From NCBI RefSeq assembly GCF_021531655.1, contig NZ_JADYUF010000022.1, positions 1-55,518 on the forward strand: a DNA stretch of 55,518 bases, in the 5' to 3' direction. Position 1 is the first letter of the stretch, and each line of letters opens with the position of its first letter. A model generated the notes under the pieces. It ran no database searches. It had not been told where the DNA came from and saw only the letters and a program-made list of their open reading frames with translations. This document shows positions 16,701 to 25,283 of the stretch, in pieces. The translations under genes and the position numbers were made by a program. The stretch is from Leyella stercorea (GTDB lineage Bacteria > Bacteroidota > Bacteroidia > Bacteroidales > Bacteroidaceae).

Positions 16701-18335
16701 ATGAAAACAGTAAATCGATATACGCTCATGGCCATCTGTGCCATGGCACTCACGACTTCTTCATGCGACTTTGAGGAAGTCAACACCAACCAGTTCGAGA
16801 TGACTGAGGAGGAAGGTACACGCGACGACTTCGCTGTGGGCGGACTCATCACAGCTCTCGAAAAGACAGTCTTCCCCGTAGGTACACAGGCCGACGATAC
16901 TGGCGTAATAAACCAGTATCAGATTGCCTTTAACCTTTCAGCCGACTCTTGGAGTGGCTATTTCGGACAGAACAACAGTTGGAGTGGTGGTAACAACAAT
17001 ACATCATACTTCCTCGTAGACGGTTGGGTTGCTGAAACATACAAGTGTACATACACTAATGCGCTCAACGCATGGAAGAAACTGAAGAAGGCATCAGAGG
17101 ACAACAATACTCCTGAGGTGTTCGCTCTGGCACAGGTGTTGAAGATTTCGGCATGGCACAAAGCTCTTGAGTCGTTCGGTCCGATTCCTTACACACATGC
17201 AGCCGACGCTTCAATGAACATACCGTTCGATAGCGAGAAGGATGTATACACAGCTATGTTCAAGGATCTTACCGAAGCTATTGAGGTATTGACCGAAAAG
17301 GCTGAGAACGGTGTAAGCATAATGAAGAATTATGATGCTGTATATGCTGGCGATGCTGCCAAGTGGGTGCGTTATGCCAACTCACTCATGCTGCGTCTTG
17401 CAATGCGTGTACGCTTTGCCGACAACGAGATGGCTAATAAGTATGCCACTCAGGCTCTCAATCAGACCTACGGCATAATGACCGACCAGAAGGATGAGGC
17501 TAAGATGAGCACTGGTGCAGGTCTGGTGTTCCGTAACAATATCCAGTGGCTTGCCGATCAGTACAACGAGACTCGTATGGGTACATCAATGGTTTCTTAT
17601 CTTGTAGGTTATGAAGACCCTCGTTTGAGAGCTTATTTCCAGCCGGTAGATGAGTCATGCAATTATGGCATTGAAGCATTCGACGGTGAGAAGTATCAAG
17701 GTGTACCTCTTGGTCATACGAAGGGACAGAACTCTACATACGAGAATTTCTCTAAGCCTAATATCCCGGCTTCTACTCCTACTTATTGGTTGCGTGCATC
17801 TGAGGTTTACTTCCTCCGTGCTGAGGCTGCCCTTGTATGGGGTGGTGAGTTTGGCGATGCAGAATCGCTTTATGAACAGGGCATCCAGATGTCGTTCGAC
17901 GAGAATGGTATCAAGTCGTCGGTTGACTCATACATGTACTCAGGCAAGACTCCTATAGCCGATGTTGTAAGCCATTGGAGATATGGTTTTAACAATCCGG
18001 CTCCTTGCGAAACAACTGTAGAGTTTGAAGGCTCACAGGAAGACAAGCTTGAGAAGATTATGATTCAGAAGTGGATTGCCCTCTATCCTAACGGACAGGA
18101 GGCATGGACAGAGTGGCGCCGCACGGGCTATCCGGTTCTTCATAAGGTTGCTACCAACCGTGGTTCAAGCCAGGGAGCTACTGTAGAGGGTGGAATACGT
18201 CGTATGATTTACCCTGTCAGCTTCTATCAGACTCAGGACGGTAAGGAAATCTACGACAACGCCCTCAAGCTGTTCAATAACGGTAATGGTGGTCAAGACA
18301 GATCTGATACCCGTCTGTGGTGGGATTGCAAGTAA
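16701..18335 (+). CDS. SusD/RagB-like surface glycan-binding lipoprotein
   Basis: Partner lid of the SusC transporter. ATG 16701 is preferred over the in-frame TTG 16686 because it begins a lipoprotein signal MKTVNRYTLMAICAMALTTSSC (Cys22). The product of 544 residues has the TPR-rich fold typical of the SusD-like_2 group (LKISAWHKALESFGPIPYT, AKWVRYANSLMLRLAMRVRF, RAEAALVWGGEFGDAESLY). Ligand residues cannot be assigned. It is in one operon with susC, GH18 and the LamG protein. Confidence 0.94.
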   Translation: MKTVNRYTLMAICAMALTTSSCDFEEVNTNQFEMTEEEGTRDDFAVGGLITALEKTVFPVGTQADDTGVINQYQIAFNLSADSWSGYFGQNNSWSGGNNNTSYFLVDGWVAETYKCTYTNALNAWKKLKKASEDNNTPEVFALAQVLKISAWHKALESFGPIPYTHAADASMNIPFDSEKDVYTAMFKDLTEAIEVLTEKAENGVSIMKNYDAVYAGDAAKWVRYANSLMLRLAMRVRFADNEMANKYATQALNQTYGIMTDQKDEAKMSTGAGLVFRNNIQWLADQYNETRMGTSMVSYLVGYEDPRLRAYFQPVDESCNYGIEAFDGEKYQGVPLGHTKGQNSTYENFSKPNIPASTPTYWLRASEVYFLRAEAALVWGGEFGDAESLYEQGIQMSFDENGIKSSVDSYMYSGKTPIADVVSHWRYGFNNPAPCETTVEFEGSQEDKLEKIMIQKWIALYPNGQEAWTEWRRTGYPVLHKVATNRGSSQGATVEGGIRRMIYPVSFYQTQDGKEIYDNALKLFNNGNGGQDRSDTRLWWDCK

Positions 18336-18387
18336 GCCTTGTCTACAAGAACAAATACATTATTATACTCTTTAAAGATAATATACA

Positions 18388-19509
18388 ATGAACGTTTTTA
18401 AGAAATTATTATATATCATACCGGCTGCAGCGCTTGCATTCACAATGACCGCTTGTACCGATGTTGAGAATATAGAGATTGATCACGTAGGAGGACATCA
18501 GACACTTTCTGATCCTATCAACGACCCTTATTATGTCAATCTGCGTGAGTATAAGGCTCAAGCCAACAACTATGGTCGTCCGGTAGCCTTCGGCTGGTTC
18601 TCTAATTGGGCTCCTTCAGGTGTTATGCGTAAGGGCTATCTTTCGTCAGTGCCCGACAGTATGGACATCATCTCTATGTGGAGCGGTGCTCCGGGACGCT
18701 ACGAGATAACCGAGGCTCAGAAGAAGGACAAGGAGTTTGCTCAGAAGGTGAAGGGCATCAAGCTTCTTGAGGTAAGTCTGCTTTCATACCTTGGCAAAGG
18801 ACGTACTCCTGAATACATTTACGAGGAGATAAACAAGAAGGCAGCTGCCGAAGGATGGAGTCAGAACAAGATTGCTCAAGAAAAGAAGCTTGCCCGTTGG
18901 GATTTCTGGGGCTTTACCTCACACGACCTCAACAATACAGAGAACCTGAATCAAGCTTTGTCCAACTTCGCAAAGGCTTTGTGCGACTCACTTTTCGTAA
19001 GTGAATGGGATGGTTTCGATATCGACTGGGAGCCGGGCAGCGGATTCAACGATTCGGACGGTACACTCAACGGCAGTACTATCAAATTCCTCGTCAAGGA
19101 GATGGGCAAGTACATTGGTCCGATGAGCGATCCTGAGGGCAAGGGTCATAAGTTGCTTGTAATTGACGGTCTGATTGGTTACTTCGATCGTGAGTGTGAC
19201 GATTATGTAGACTACTGGATCACTCAGTCGTATGGTAGTTCGCGTCCTCACTATTATGGTCCTGGCGATACCAAGAAGCTCATCATCACTGAGAACTTCG
19301 AGAGTGGCTTCGCTTATGGTGGACAGTTGCTTAATCAAGCCCGTTGGATGCCAGAGAATGGCTGCAAGGGTGGTGTAGGTGCTTATCGTTTCGATAACGA
19401 CTACGACAATACTCCCGACTACCGTTGGATGCGTCAGGCTATACAGATCAATCAGCAGGTGTTCAACGAGTGGAAGGCGTCGCAGAACGGCTCTACTGAT
19501 GGCAAATAA
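18388..19509 (+). CDS. GH18 endo-beta-N-acetylglucosaminidase-like lipoprotein
   Basis: Family 18 enzyme of 373 residues with a lipoprotein signal (Cys23 in AFTMTAC). The catalytic DxxDxDxE motif is WDGFDIDWEPG (D213, E215 = proton donor). The compact single-domain form with FGWFSNWAPSG near the start resembles ENGases such as BT_3987 of B. thetaiotaomicron, which cut the chitobiose core of high-mannose N-glycans at the cell surface. The operon position directly after SusD fits that role: it releases the glycan, SusCD imports it, GH92 trims it. Chitinase activity is less likely given the context. Confidence 0.92.
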   Translation: MNVFKKLLYIIPAAALAFTMTACTDVENIEIDHVGGHQTLSDPINDPYYVNLREYKAQANNYGRPVAFGWFSNWAPSGVMRKGYLSSVPDSMDIISMWSGAPGRYEITEAQKKDKEFAQKVKGIKLLEVSLLSYLGKGRTPEYIYEEINKKAAAEGWSQNKIAQEKKLARWDFWGFTSHDLNNTENLNQALSNFAKALCDSLFVSEWDGFDIDWEPGSGFNDSDGTLNGSTIKFLVKEMGKYIGPMSDPEGKGHKLLVIDGLIGYFDRECDDYVDYWITQSYGSSRPHYYGPGDTKKLIITENFESGFAYGGQLLNQARWMPENGCKGGVGAYRFDNDYDNTPDYRWMRQAIQINQQVFNEWKASQNGSTDGK

Positions 19510-19551
19510 CCTTAAAACTTCAGTTTTTCATTTAATTAATTGACAACTATT

Positions 19552-20724
19552 ATGAACAAACATATATTGAAATATGTAGCAGTTTGTCTCGCCGCTTTGT
19601 CTTTCACTGCGTGCAACGACAGCGAGAGCGACCTGCTTGAGCCTAAGGTATATTTCGACAGCAAGGAGAGCAAGATTGTTGTTGAAGACCAGGAGTCGAT
19701 GGACTATGACCTCAGCGCACGTCTGTCAAACAAGAACGATGCCGATGTCAATGTTTCATACTCAATTCTTGACTCAAAGTATGTAGATGAGTACAACAAG
19801 AAGAACGGTACAAACTATGAGGCTTTCGATGCTAACAATGCATCGCTTAGCACTACAAGCGCCACTATCGAAAAGGGTAAGGTCTATGCAGGCAAGATTA
19901 AGTTGCATCTGACAAATCTTCGTACTATTGAGGAAGGCAAGACATTCCTGTTGCCTATACGGGTGCAGTCTTCACAGCCCGTTATCGAAGGTACAGACAT
20001 TGTATATATCGTGCTGAATAAGCCGGTACGTATCTTGACCGCTGCTAATATCAGCTATACACACATCAAGGTGCCTGTCACTTCGCAGCCGTTCAAGTCG
20101 CTTACTTACGAGGCTCTCATATATCTTGACAGATGGGGTGGTGGTAATATGACTGTTATGGGTAGTGAGGGTACCCTCATCCTGCGTATCGGTGATACCG
20201 GTGGCGGTATTGACCAGGATTTGCTCCAGATTGCAGGTTCTAAGCAGTTCTATACACAGCAGCGTCTTACTACCGGCAAGTGGTATCACGTAGCCTTCAC
20301 ATACGACCAGCCTACAGGTCGTGCCGTAATCTACATCAACGGCGAGAAAGCTGCTGAATCTGTATGGGACACACCTCAGTTTGACCTCTCACGAGACGGC
20401 GGTGGCTTCTTCATCGGCAAGGTTGCCGGCTTTATGTGGGGTGAGCGTCCGTTCTACGGCAAGATGAGTGAGGTACGTATGTGGACAGTAGCACGTACTG
20501 CCAATCAGATTAAGCAGGGCATGCTCAATGTAGATCCTGCATCAGATGGCTTGTTCTTCTATTACAAGCTCAATGGAACTGACCAATATCAGGGTGATGA
20601 CAACAAGTGGTATATCCGTGATGCATCGGGGCATGGTATGAATGGTCTTGCTAACGGCGACAAGTATGGCAACACATACAAGTTGGGCTTCTCGTCGCTT
20701 GGCACTCCTATTGCAATCAACTGA
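19552..20724 (+). CDS. DUF1735 + LamG-type surface glycan-binding lipoprotein
   Basis: Lipoprotein starting at ATG 19552 (an in-frame TTG lies 12 bp upstream); Cys21 follows LSFTA. An N-terminal DUF1735 (about residues 25-150), common in PUL surface binders, precedes a concanavalin-like/LamG_3 domain (about 160-385) with WYHVAFTYDQPTGRAVIYIN and EVRMWTVARTANQIK. No catalytic signature was seen. It is probably an outer-membrane glycan-binding protein that holds the glycoprotein near the GH18 enzyme. It is the last gene of the sus operon, with a terminator at 20805-20841. Confidence 0.85.
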   Translation: MNKHILKYVAVCLAALSFTACNDSESDLLEPKVYFDSKESKIVVEDQESMDYDLSARLSNKNDADVNVSYSILDSKYVDEYNKKNGTNYEAFDANNASLSTTSATIEKGKVYAGKIKLHLTNLRTIEEGKTFLLPIRVQSSQPVIEGTDIVYIVLNKPVRILTAANISYTHIKVPVTSQPFKSLTYEALIYLDRWGGGNMTVMGSEGTLILRIGDTGGGIDQDLLQIAGSKQFYTQQRLTTGKWYHVAFTYDQPTGRAVIYINGEKAAESVWDTPQFDLSRDGGGFFIGKVAGFMWGERPFYGKMSEVRMWTVARTANQIKQGMLNVDPASDGLFFYYKLNGTDQYQGDDNKWYIRDASGHGMNGLANGDKYGNTYKLGFSSLGTPIAIN

Positions 20725-20804
20725 TAGAGTAGTAGATGGTAAATTTATATATAAAGACTATGACACAGGTTTATAGTTAGATAAGATTGTAAATTTTTTT
20801 TGGG

Positions 20805-20841
20805 GCGTATCCGGGCAGTGATTGTCGGGATACGCTTTTTT
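20805..20841 (+). terminator. Intrinsic terminator of the sus operon
   Basis: GCGTATCC and GGGATACGC arms enclose a short loop, followed by a run of T (to 20841). It ends the susC-susD-GH18-LamG transcript. Confidence 0.75.
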
Positions 20842-20859
20842 AATGAATGTAAAAAACTG

Positions 20860-20962
20860 TTGTGTTCGTACACAATATCTTGTTTTATATCAACAAATAC
20901 GCTAAAATACGCTAAAAGAAGGGTAGATTGTTTGCGTACACAAACAATGTTTTGTACCTTTG
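20860..20962 (+). promoter_or_regulatory. Strong promoter with two operator-like inverted repeats
   Basis: TTTG at 20931-20934 and TACCTTTG at 20955-20962 with 20-bp spacing give a near-perfect Bacteroidetes promoter. ATTGTTTG (20927-20934) and CAAACAAT (20941-20948) form a perfect 8-bp inverted repeat that overlaps the -33 box. A related repeat, TTGTGTTCGTACACAA, lies at 20860-20875, about 70 bp upstream; both contain CGTACACAA. Two copies of AATACGCTAAAA lie between. This suggests a regulator binding two sites. Confidence 0.65.
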
Positions 20963-20967
20963 CATCG

Positions 20968-21165
20968 TCAAAAAGGTTAATAGATTGTTTAGGTTAGTAG
21001 TAATAGATTTAGGTTTTTAGTTATTAGGTTTAAGGTAAATTTTTTATCGATTGTTTAACAGGTGACGGTGAGAGTCCGTGAGGATTTTCATTATTACGAA
21101 AACATTTTTAGGTTAAACATAAAAATGCGGCACTGCTCGAAGAGAGTTGTGCCGCATTTTTGTGT
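20968..21165 (+). ncRNA. Candidate independent small RNA of about 200 nt
   Basis: The promoter above is followed by about 195 bp with no credible ORF and no ATG-led gene, then a perfect 13-bp stem terminator (21121-21161). Predicted local hairpins: ACGG/CCGT around 21065-21079, TTTTC/GAAAA around 21085-21102, and CATTTTTA/TAAAAATG (21103-21110/21120-21127). The last one shares bases with the terminator stem, so the two exclude each other. The next gene has its own promoter, so this is not its leader. The RNA family was not recognised. 6S RNA was considered because of size, but end-to-end pairing is not evident. The start point is inferred from the promoter. Confidence 0.6.
21121..21165 (+). 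terminator. Perfect terminator of the candidate small RNA
   Basis: AAAAATGCGGCAC (21121-21133) pairs perfectly with GTGCCGCATTTTT (21149-21161) around a 15-nt loop and ends in a T-run. Confidence 0.88.
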
Positions 21166-21203
21166 TATGTAGTGTTGAAAAAACATAATAAGAGAAGCGT
21201 TGT

Positions 21204-21235
21204 TTTGGCTGTTTTGATTATAATCTGTACTTTTG
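21204..21235 (+). promoter_or_regulatory. Promoter for the TlpA-like gene
   Basis: TTTG at 21204-21207 and TACTTTTG at 21228-21235, 20-bp spacing. It shows that the small RNA unit upstream is separate. Confidence 0.65.
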
Positions 21236-21292
21236 CAGCGTCAAGATGACAATAATCGAACTAAAAATCATATTCAACAAAACGTAAGAATT

Positions 21293-22402
21293 ATGAAGAG
21301 TTTATTCTCAACCGTAGCCCTCGCCTTTGTGGCAGTGGCTGCATTTGCCCAGCAGACAGCTGAGTACAACATCAAGGGGACATGTGCCGCAGATGTAAAA
21401 AAGGTATATATCGTCAATCCGTTGGCGCGTGGCAACCAGGCTTTATGCGATAGCGCTACAGTGACAGCTGGTAAGTTTGCCTTGAAGGGTACTGCACAGA
21501 AAGACGCTCTGCTGCGCATCTTTACCAAGCAGACTCCTTATGCTATGCCTTTCTTCAATGACGGCACTCCTATTCAGGCCGACATGGTAAAGAAGACAAT
21601 CAGCGCTTCTGAGCAGAACAACAAGCTCGTGGCTTATGACAATGAGCTTGACGCAATGAACAATGAGCTTCGTCCTTTTTTCGACGAGTATAACAAAGCT
21701 CGCCAGTCGGGTGCTACGCAGGAGCAGTTGCAGAAGTTGACAAAGGAGATTGAGGCTAAGATGGCTCCAGTGCAGGAGCGCATTGCAAACCGCACATTGG
21801 AGATTGTAAAGGCCAATCAGAACAATCTGATTCCTGCTGCCTTCCTTGGCAATCTGGTTTATGAGCTTGAGTATCCCCAGATCAAGGACCTCTTCGATGC
21901 TAAGTATGCTTATGTAAATCATCCGGCATTGGCACGTGCCAATCAGATTGTGAAGATGCTTGCCAAGAAGGCAGCGTTCATCGGACAGAAGTTTACCGAC
22001 CTTGAGGAGAACGACGTTAACGGTCAGCCCCACAAGCTCTCTGAATATCTTGGCAAGGGCAACTATGTATTGCTCGACTTCTGGGCTTCGTGGTGTGGTC
22101 CGTGCCGTGCTGAGATGCCTAACGTGAAGGCTGCCTACGAGAAGTATAAGGGTAAGGGCTTCAACATCGTGGCTCTATCGTTCGACAACAAGCTCGACAG
22201 CTGGAAGAAGGCAATCGAGGACATGCAGATGCCATGGATTCATCTGTCTGACCTCAAGGGATGGCAGACTGTAGCCGGTCAGGTATACGGTGTACGCTCA
22301 ATTCCTGCAAGCTTCCTCGTCGACCCCAACGGCACTATCGTTGCAGCCGACTTGCGTGGCGAGAAGCTCGGTGCCAAGCTGAAGGAAATCTACGGAGAGT
22401 AA
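21293..22402 (+). CDS. TlpA/ResA-like thioredoxin-fold protein with DUF4369 domain
   Basis: Exported thiol-disulfide oxidoreductase, 369 residues from ATG 21293. The frame is open upstream, but this start yields signal peptide MKSLFSTVALAFVAVAAFA. An N-terminal DUF4369-like beta-domain (about 25-120), a helical middle region (about 125-225) and a C-terminal thioredoxin domain with WASWCGPCRAEMPN follow. The CxxC pair suggests reduction of disulfides in the periplasm, for example during cytochrome or surface-protein maturation. Such proteins are numerous in Bacteroidetes and their partners are mostly unknown. Confidence 0.9.
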   Translation: MKSLFSTVALAFVAVAAFAQQTAEYNIKGTCAADVKKVYIVNPLARGNQALCDSATVTAGKFALKGTAQKDALLRIFTKQTPYAMPFFNDGTPIQADMVKKTISASEQNNKLVAYDNELDAMNNELRPFFDEYNKARQSGATQEQLQKLTKEIEAKMAPVQERIANRTLEIVKANQNNLIPAAFLGNLVYELEYPQIKDLFDAKYAYVNHPALARANQIVKMLAKKAAFIGQKFTDLEENDVNGQPHKLSEYLGKGNYVLLDFWASWCGPCRAEMPNVKAAYEKYKGKGFNIVALSFDNKLDSWKKAIEDMQMPWIHLSDLKGWQTVAGQVYGVRSIPASFLVDPNGTIVAADLRGEKLGAKLKEIYGE

Positions 22403-22410
22403 GGGTTAAA

Positions 22411-22479
22411 TGTTAAGTGTTAAATGTTAAGGGTTAAGGGTTAGGAGGCTTGATAACACTTAACATTTAACACTTAACA
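22411..22479. repeat. Inverted repeat of TTAAGTGTTAAATG type
   Basis: Perfect 21-bp arms at 22411-22431 and 22459-22479 with a 27-bp spacer, directly after the TlpA-like gene. The same vocabulary recurs at 25239-25283, 25889-25934, 30664-30717 and 40771-40815. Confidence 0.8.
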
Positions 22480-22491
22480 CTAATCAAGCCC

Positions 22492-22655
22492 CCAATATTC
22501 GTGTGATTCGTGCAATTCGTGTTGAATCTTTTTGCCACAAATTCCCCGAATCTCACGAATCGAACCCCACGCTCCAATATTCGTGTGATTAGTGCAATTT
22601 GTGTTGAATCTTTTACCACGAATCACGCGAATCTCGCGAATCAATTCATGACAAT
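22492..22655. repeat. Two tandem copies of an 82-bp semi-palindromic unit
   Basis: Copies start at 22492 and 22574 with CCAATATTCGTGTGATT. Each unit contains GATTCGTGCAATTCGTG-like repeats in the first half and their approximate reverse complement (CGAATCTCACGAATC) in the second, so each can fold back on itself. Confidence 0.75.
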
Positions 22656-22717
22656 TCATGACCCTAAATTCATGGATAATTCATGGTAATTCGTGACTAA
22701 TTAAAACATTAAAATTT

Positions 22718-24082
22718 ATGGATAACAGCAAGCAAGCAACCCTTGAACTCGGCACCAAGCCCGTAGGCCATCTGCTCATGCAGTATGCCCTGCCGGCAAT
22801 AGCAGCAATGACAGCGGCATCGCTCTACAATATGACCGACAGCATCTTTATCGGACAGGGTTGCGGACCATTGGCCATCAGCGGACTGGCTATAACATTC
22901 CCCCTGCAGAATCTCGGTGCGGCATTCGGAGCCGGAGTTGGCGTAGGAGCATCGACATGCATATCAGTCAAGCTCGGACAGAAAGACTACAACACAGCCG
23001 AGCGAGTATTTGGCAATGCCGTGACCTTGAACATCATCATCGGCATAGCGTTCAGCGTCATTACGCTTTTGTTTCTCAACCCCATACTATTATTCTTCGG
23101 AGCCAGCGAAGCCACGCTGCCTTATGCCCGTGAGTATATGGTCATAACGCTTGCCGGCAACGCCATATCGCACATGTTCTTCGGTATGAACGCCATACTC
23201 CGAGCCGCTTCCAAGCCCCGTTCGGCTATGATGGCATCCATCATGACCGTTATTCTCAACGCCATACTGTCGCCTATATTCATCTGGCCGCTCCACATGG
23301 GCATAGGCGGAGCAGCGCTTGCTACTATCATTGCCCAAGCCACAGTGCTGGCATGGCAGCTGCGCATATTCAGCAATCCCCAGTGCATAGTCCACTTTCG
23401 TCGTGGCATCTACCGCCCCGTGTCGCACATCATCAAGAACATACTTGCAATAGGCATGTCGCCCTTTGCCATGAACGTATGTTCGTGCGTCGTCATCATA
23501 TTCATCAACAACGCCCTCATGCGTTACGGAGGCGACTTGGCAGTAGGAGCCTTCGGCATCTGCAACAAGATAGCCTTCATCTTCGTGATGATCAATATGG
23601 GTATGAACCAGGGAATGTTCCCCATTGCAGGCTACAACTACGGTGCGCGTCACTATGACCGATTGCTTCTGGCGCTGAAGTACACCATGTGTGTAGCCGT
23701 GTGCATAGCCACCACGGGCTTCATCATAGCCCAGAGCATACCCTATGAGTGCGCCCGACTCTTCACCACCGACGAGACACTGATACGTATCTCCGAACAT
23801 GCCTTACGCATCCTGATGCTTGTGTTCCCCGTTGTGGGCGTGCAGATGGTGTGCACGGGATTCTTCCAGAGCATAGGCAAGGCCAAGGTGAGCATGTTTC
23901 TGTCGCTGTCGCGTCAGCTACTCTTCTTGCTGCCGTTGCTTATAGTGCTGCCCAACTTCTATCAGACCGACGGCGTATGGTATGCTCAGCCCATAAGCGA
24001 CCTCATATCTGCCGTTGTAGCAGTAACGATGCTGACTGCTTACATCAAACGCCTGAAGAAGTCGGCACCGGCAACAGTCTGA
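22718..24082 (+). CDS. MATE-family multidrug/solute exporter
   Basis: Inner-membrane antiporter of 454 residues with about 12 membrane helices and the internal two-fold repeat of the family. Typical segments are NMTDSIFIGQGCGPLAISGLA near the start and INMGMNQGMFPIAGYNYGA in the second half. It would export toxic cations or metabolites in exchange for Na+ or H+; the substrate cannot be predicted. The cytidylate-kinase-like gene starts 28 bp downstream, so the two may be co-transcribed. Confidence 0.93.
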   Translation: MDNSKQATLELGTKPVGHLLMQYALPAIAAMTAASLYNMTDSIFIGQGCGPLAISGLAITFPLQNLGAAFGAGVGVGASTCISVKLGQKDYNTAERVFGNAVTLNIIIGIAFSVITLLFLNPILLFFGASEATLPYAREYMVITLAGNAISHMFFGMNAILRAASKPRSAMMASIMTVILNAILSPIFIWPLHMGIGGAALATIIAQATVLAWQLRIFSNPQCIVHFRRGIYRPVSHIIKNILAIGMSPFAMNVCSCVVIIFINNALMRYGGDLAVGAFGICNKIAFIFVMINMGMNQGMFPIAGYNYGARHYDRLLLALKYTMCVAVCIATTGFIIAQSIPYECARLFTTDETLIRISEHALRILMLVFPVVGVQMVCTGFFQSIGKAKVSMFLSLSRQLLFLLPLLIVLPNFYQTDGVWYAQPISDLISAVVAVTMLTAYIKRLKKSAPATV

Positions 24083-24110
24083 ACGTAATAACAAAAAACG
24101 ATATACATCT

Positions 24111-24752
24111 ATGAATAATAACGACAATCTTATAATAAGCGTGGGCCGACAGCTGGGTAGCGGCGGCCGTACTATAGCCAAGATGCTTGCCGACGAGTTC
24201 GGCTGCAAGTTCTACGACCGTGAGGTGCTCAACCTTGCGGCTAAGGAGAGTGGATTCAGCGAGGAGTTTTTCGAGAAGAACGACGAGCGCAAGGGATTTC
24301 TCGATCAGATATTCCACATGCACGTGCCCTTCATCAGCGACTCGTCGTTCTATGACAACGGACTCTCGCAGGAGAATCTGTTCCGCCTGCAGAGCGACGC
24401 CATACGCAAGGCTGCTGCCGAGTCGCCGTGTGTATTCGTGGGCCGCTGTGCCGACTATGTGCTGCGCGAGCATCGGAACATGGTTACGGTATTCGTCACA
24501 GCCGACATCGACGAGCGCATCAAGAACGTGTGCCACCGGCTTGGATGTTCGCCCGACGAGGCTCGCAAGCTGATAGAGAGCCGTGAGGACACACGCTCGT
24601 CTTACTACAACTACTATACAGGCAAGCGTTGGGGCGACAGCTCGTCGTACGACTTGTGCGTCAATGCGTCGCTCCTCGGACTTGAGGGTACCAAGAATTT
24701 CATAGCCGATTTTGTCAGACGTGTGCAGGCTTCAGCCCTTAAGAGCCGATGA
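24111..24752 (+). CDS. Cytidylate kinase-like family protein
   Basis: P-loop kinase of 213 residues in the cytidylate kinase-like group (cmk2-type). The nucleotide-binding loop is VGRQLGSGGRTIAKMLA (residues 9-25), followed by FYDREVLNLAAKESG. The LID-like region with arginines lies near SREDTRSSYYNYYTGKRWG. It is distinct from the canonical Cmk, so the true substrate is uncertain. The stop codon overlaps the start of the next gene by ATGA, indicating coupled translation. Confidence 0.85.
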   Translation: MNNNDNLIISVGRQLGSGGRTIAKMLADEFGCKFYDREVLNLAAKESGFSEEFFEKNDERKGFLDQIFHMHVPFISDSSFYDNGLSQENLFRLQSDAIRKAAAESPCVFVGRCADYVLREHRNMVTVFVTADIDERIKNVCHRLGCSPDEARKLIESREDTRSSYYNYYTGKRWGDSSSYDLCVNASLLGLEGTKNFIADFVRRVQASALKSR

Positions 24753-25237
24753 AACGTATTGGTATAATCAGCGACACCCACTCCTATTGGGACGAACGCT
24801 ATCGTAAGTATCTCGAACCATGCGACGAGATATGGCATTGTGGCGACTTCTGTTCTACCGAAATGGCAGACCGTCTGGCTGCCATACGCCCCTTGCGTGC
24901 CGTATATGGCAATGGCGACGGTGCCGAACTGCGACGTATGTTTCCCGAAGTGTTGCGCTTCAAGTGTGAGGAGGTAGAGGTGCTGATGAAGCACATAGGC
25001 GGTTATCCGGGCCGTTACGATCCCAGCATACGCCGCGAACTGACGGAGCGTCCGCCACAGCTCTTCATCAGCGGTCATTCGCACATTCTGCGCATAAAGT
25101 ACGACCGCACCCTGCGCCTGCTTCACATCAATCCCGGTGCTGTAGGAATGCAGGGCTGGCAGAAGGAGCGCACTATCGTAAGGCTCACCATCGACGGTGC
25201 GCAGATGAAGGATTGCGAGGTGGTGACGCTGGGATAA
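24749..25237 (+). CDS. YfcE/MJ0936-type metallophosphoesterase
   Basis: Small cytoplasmic calcineurin-like phosphoesterase, 162 residues. Metal-ligand motifs are in order: ISDTHSYW (residues 7-14), HCGDF, YGNGDGAE, MKHIGGYPG and SGHSHILR. The family contains phosphodiesterases with broad substrates in vitro and unclear roles in vivo. It overlaps the preceding kinase-like gene by four bases. Confidence 0.9.
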   Translation: MKRIGIISDTHSYWDERYRKYLEPCDEIWHCGDFCSTEMADRLAAIRPLRAVYGNGDGAELRRMFPEVLRFKCEEVEVLMKHIGGYPGRYDPSIRRELTERPPQLFISGHSHILRIKYDRTLRLLHINPGAVGMQGWQKERTIVRLTIDGAQMKDCEVVTLG

Positions 25238-25283
25238 GTGTTGAGTGTTGAACGTGGAATGTTGAGTGTTGAATGTTAAGTGT

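Larger units (their letters stand above)
22403..22717. other. Repeat-filled intergenic region before the MATE gene
   Basis: No gene. It holds a long inverted repeat of TTAAGTGTTAAATG-type sequence and two copies of an 82-bp unit (see the two repeat entries). The last 60 bp are A/T-rich, with ATTCATGA-like repeats. Confidence 0.75.

Noticed and set aside
20800..20997. 65-residue ORF over the sus terminator and small RNA promoter
   Set aside because: It crosses a strong terminator and a strong promoter and has no protein-like sequence.
20968..21165. Riboswitch or leader of the TlpA-like gene
   Set aside because: The TlpA-like gene has its own promoter after the terminator, so the structured segment is a separate unit.
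20968..21165. 6S RNA, SRP RNA or RNase P RNA
   Set aside because: The SRP core and RNase P landmarks are absent, and the long end-to-end pairing of 6S RNA was not found. 6S stays possible but unsupported.
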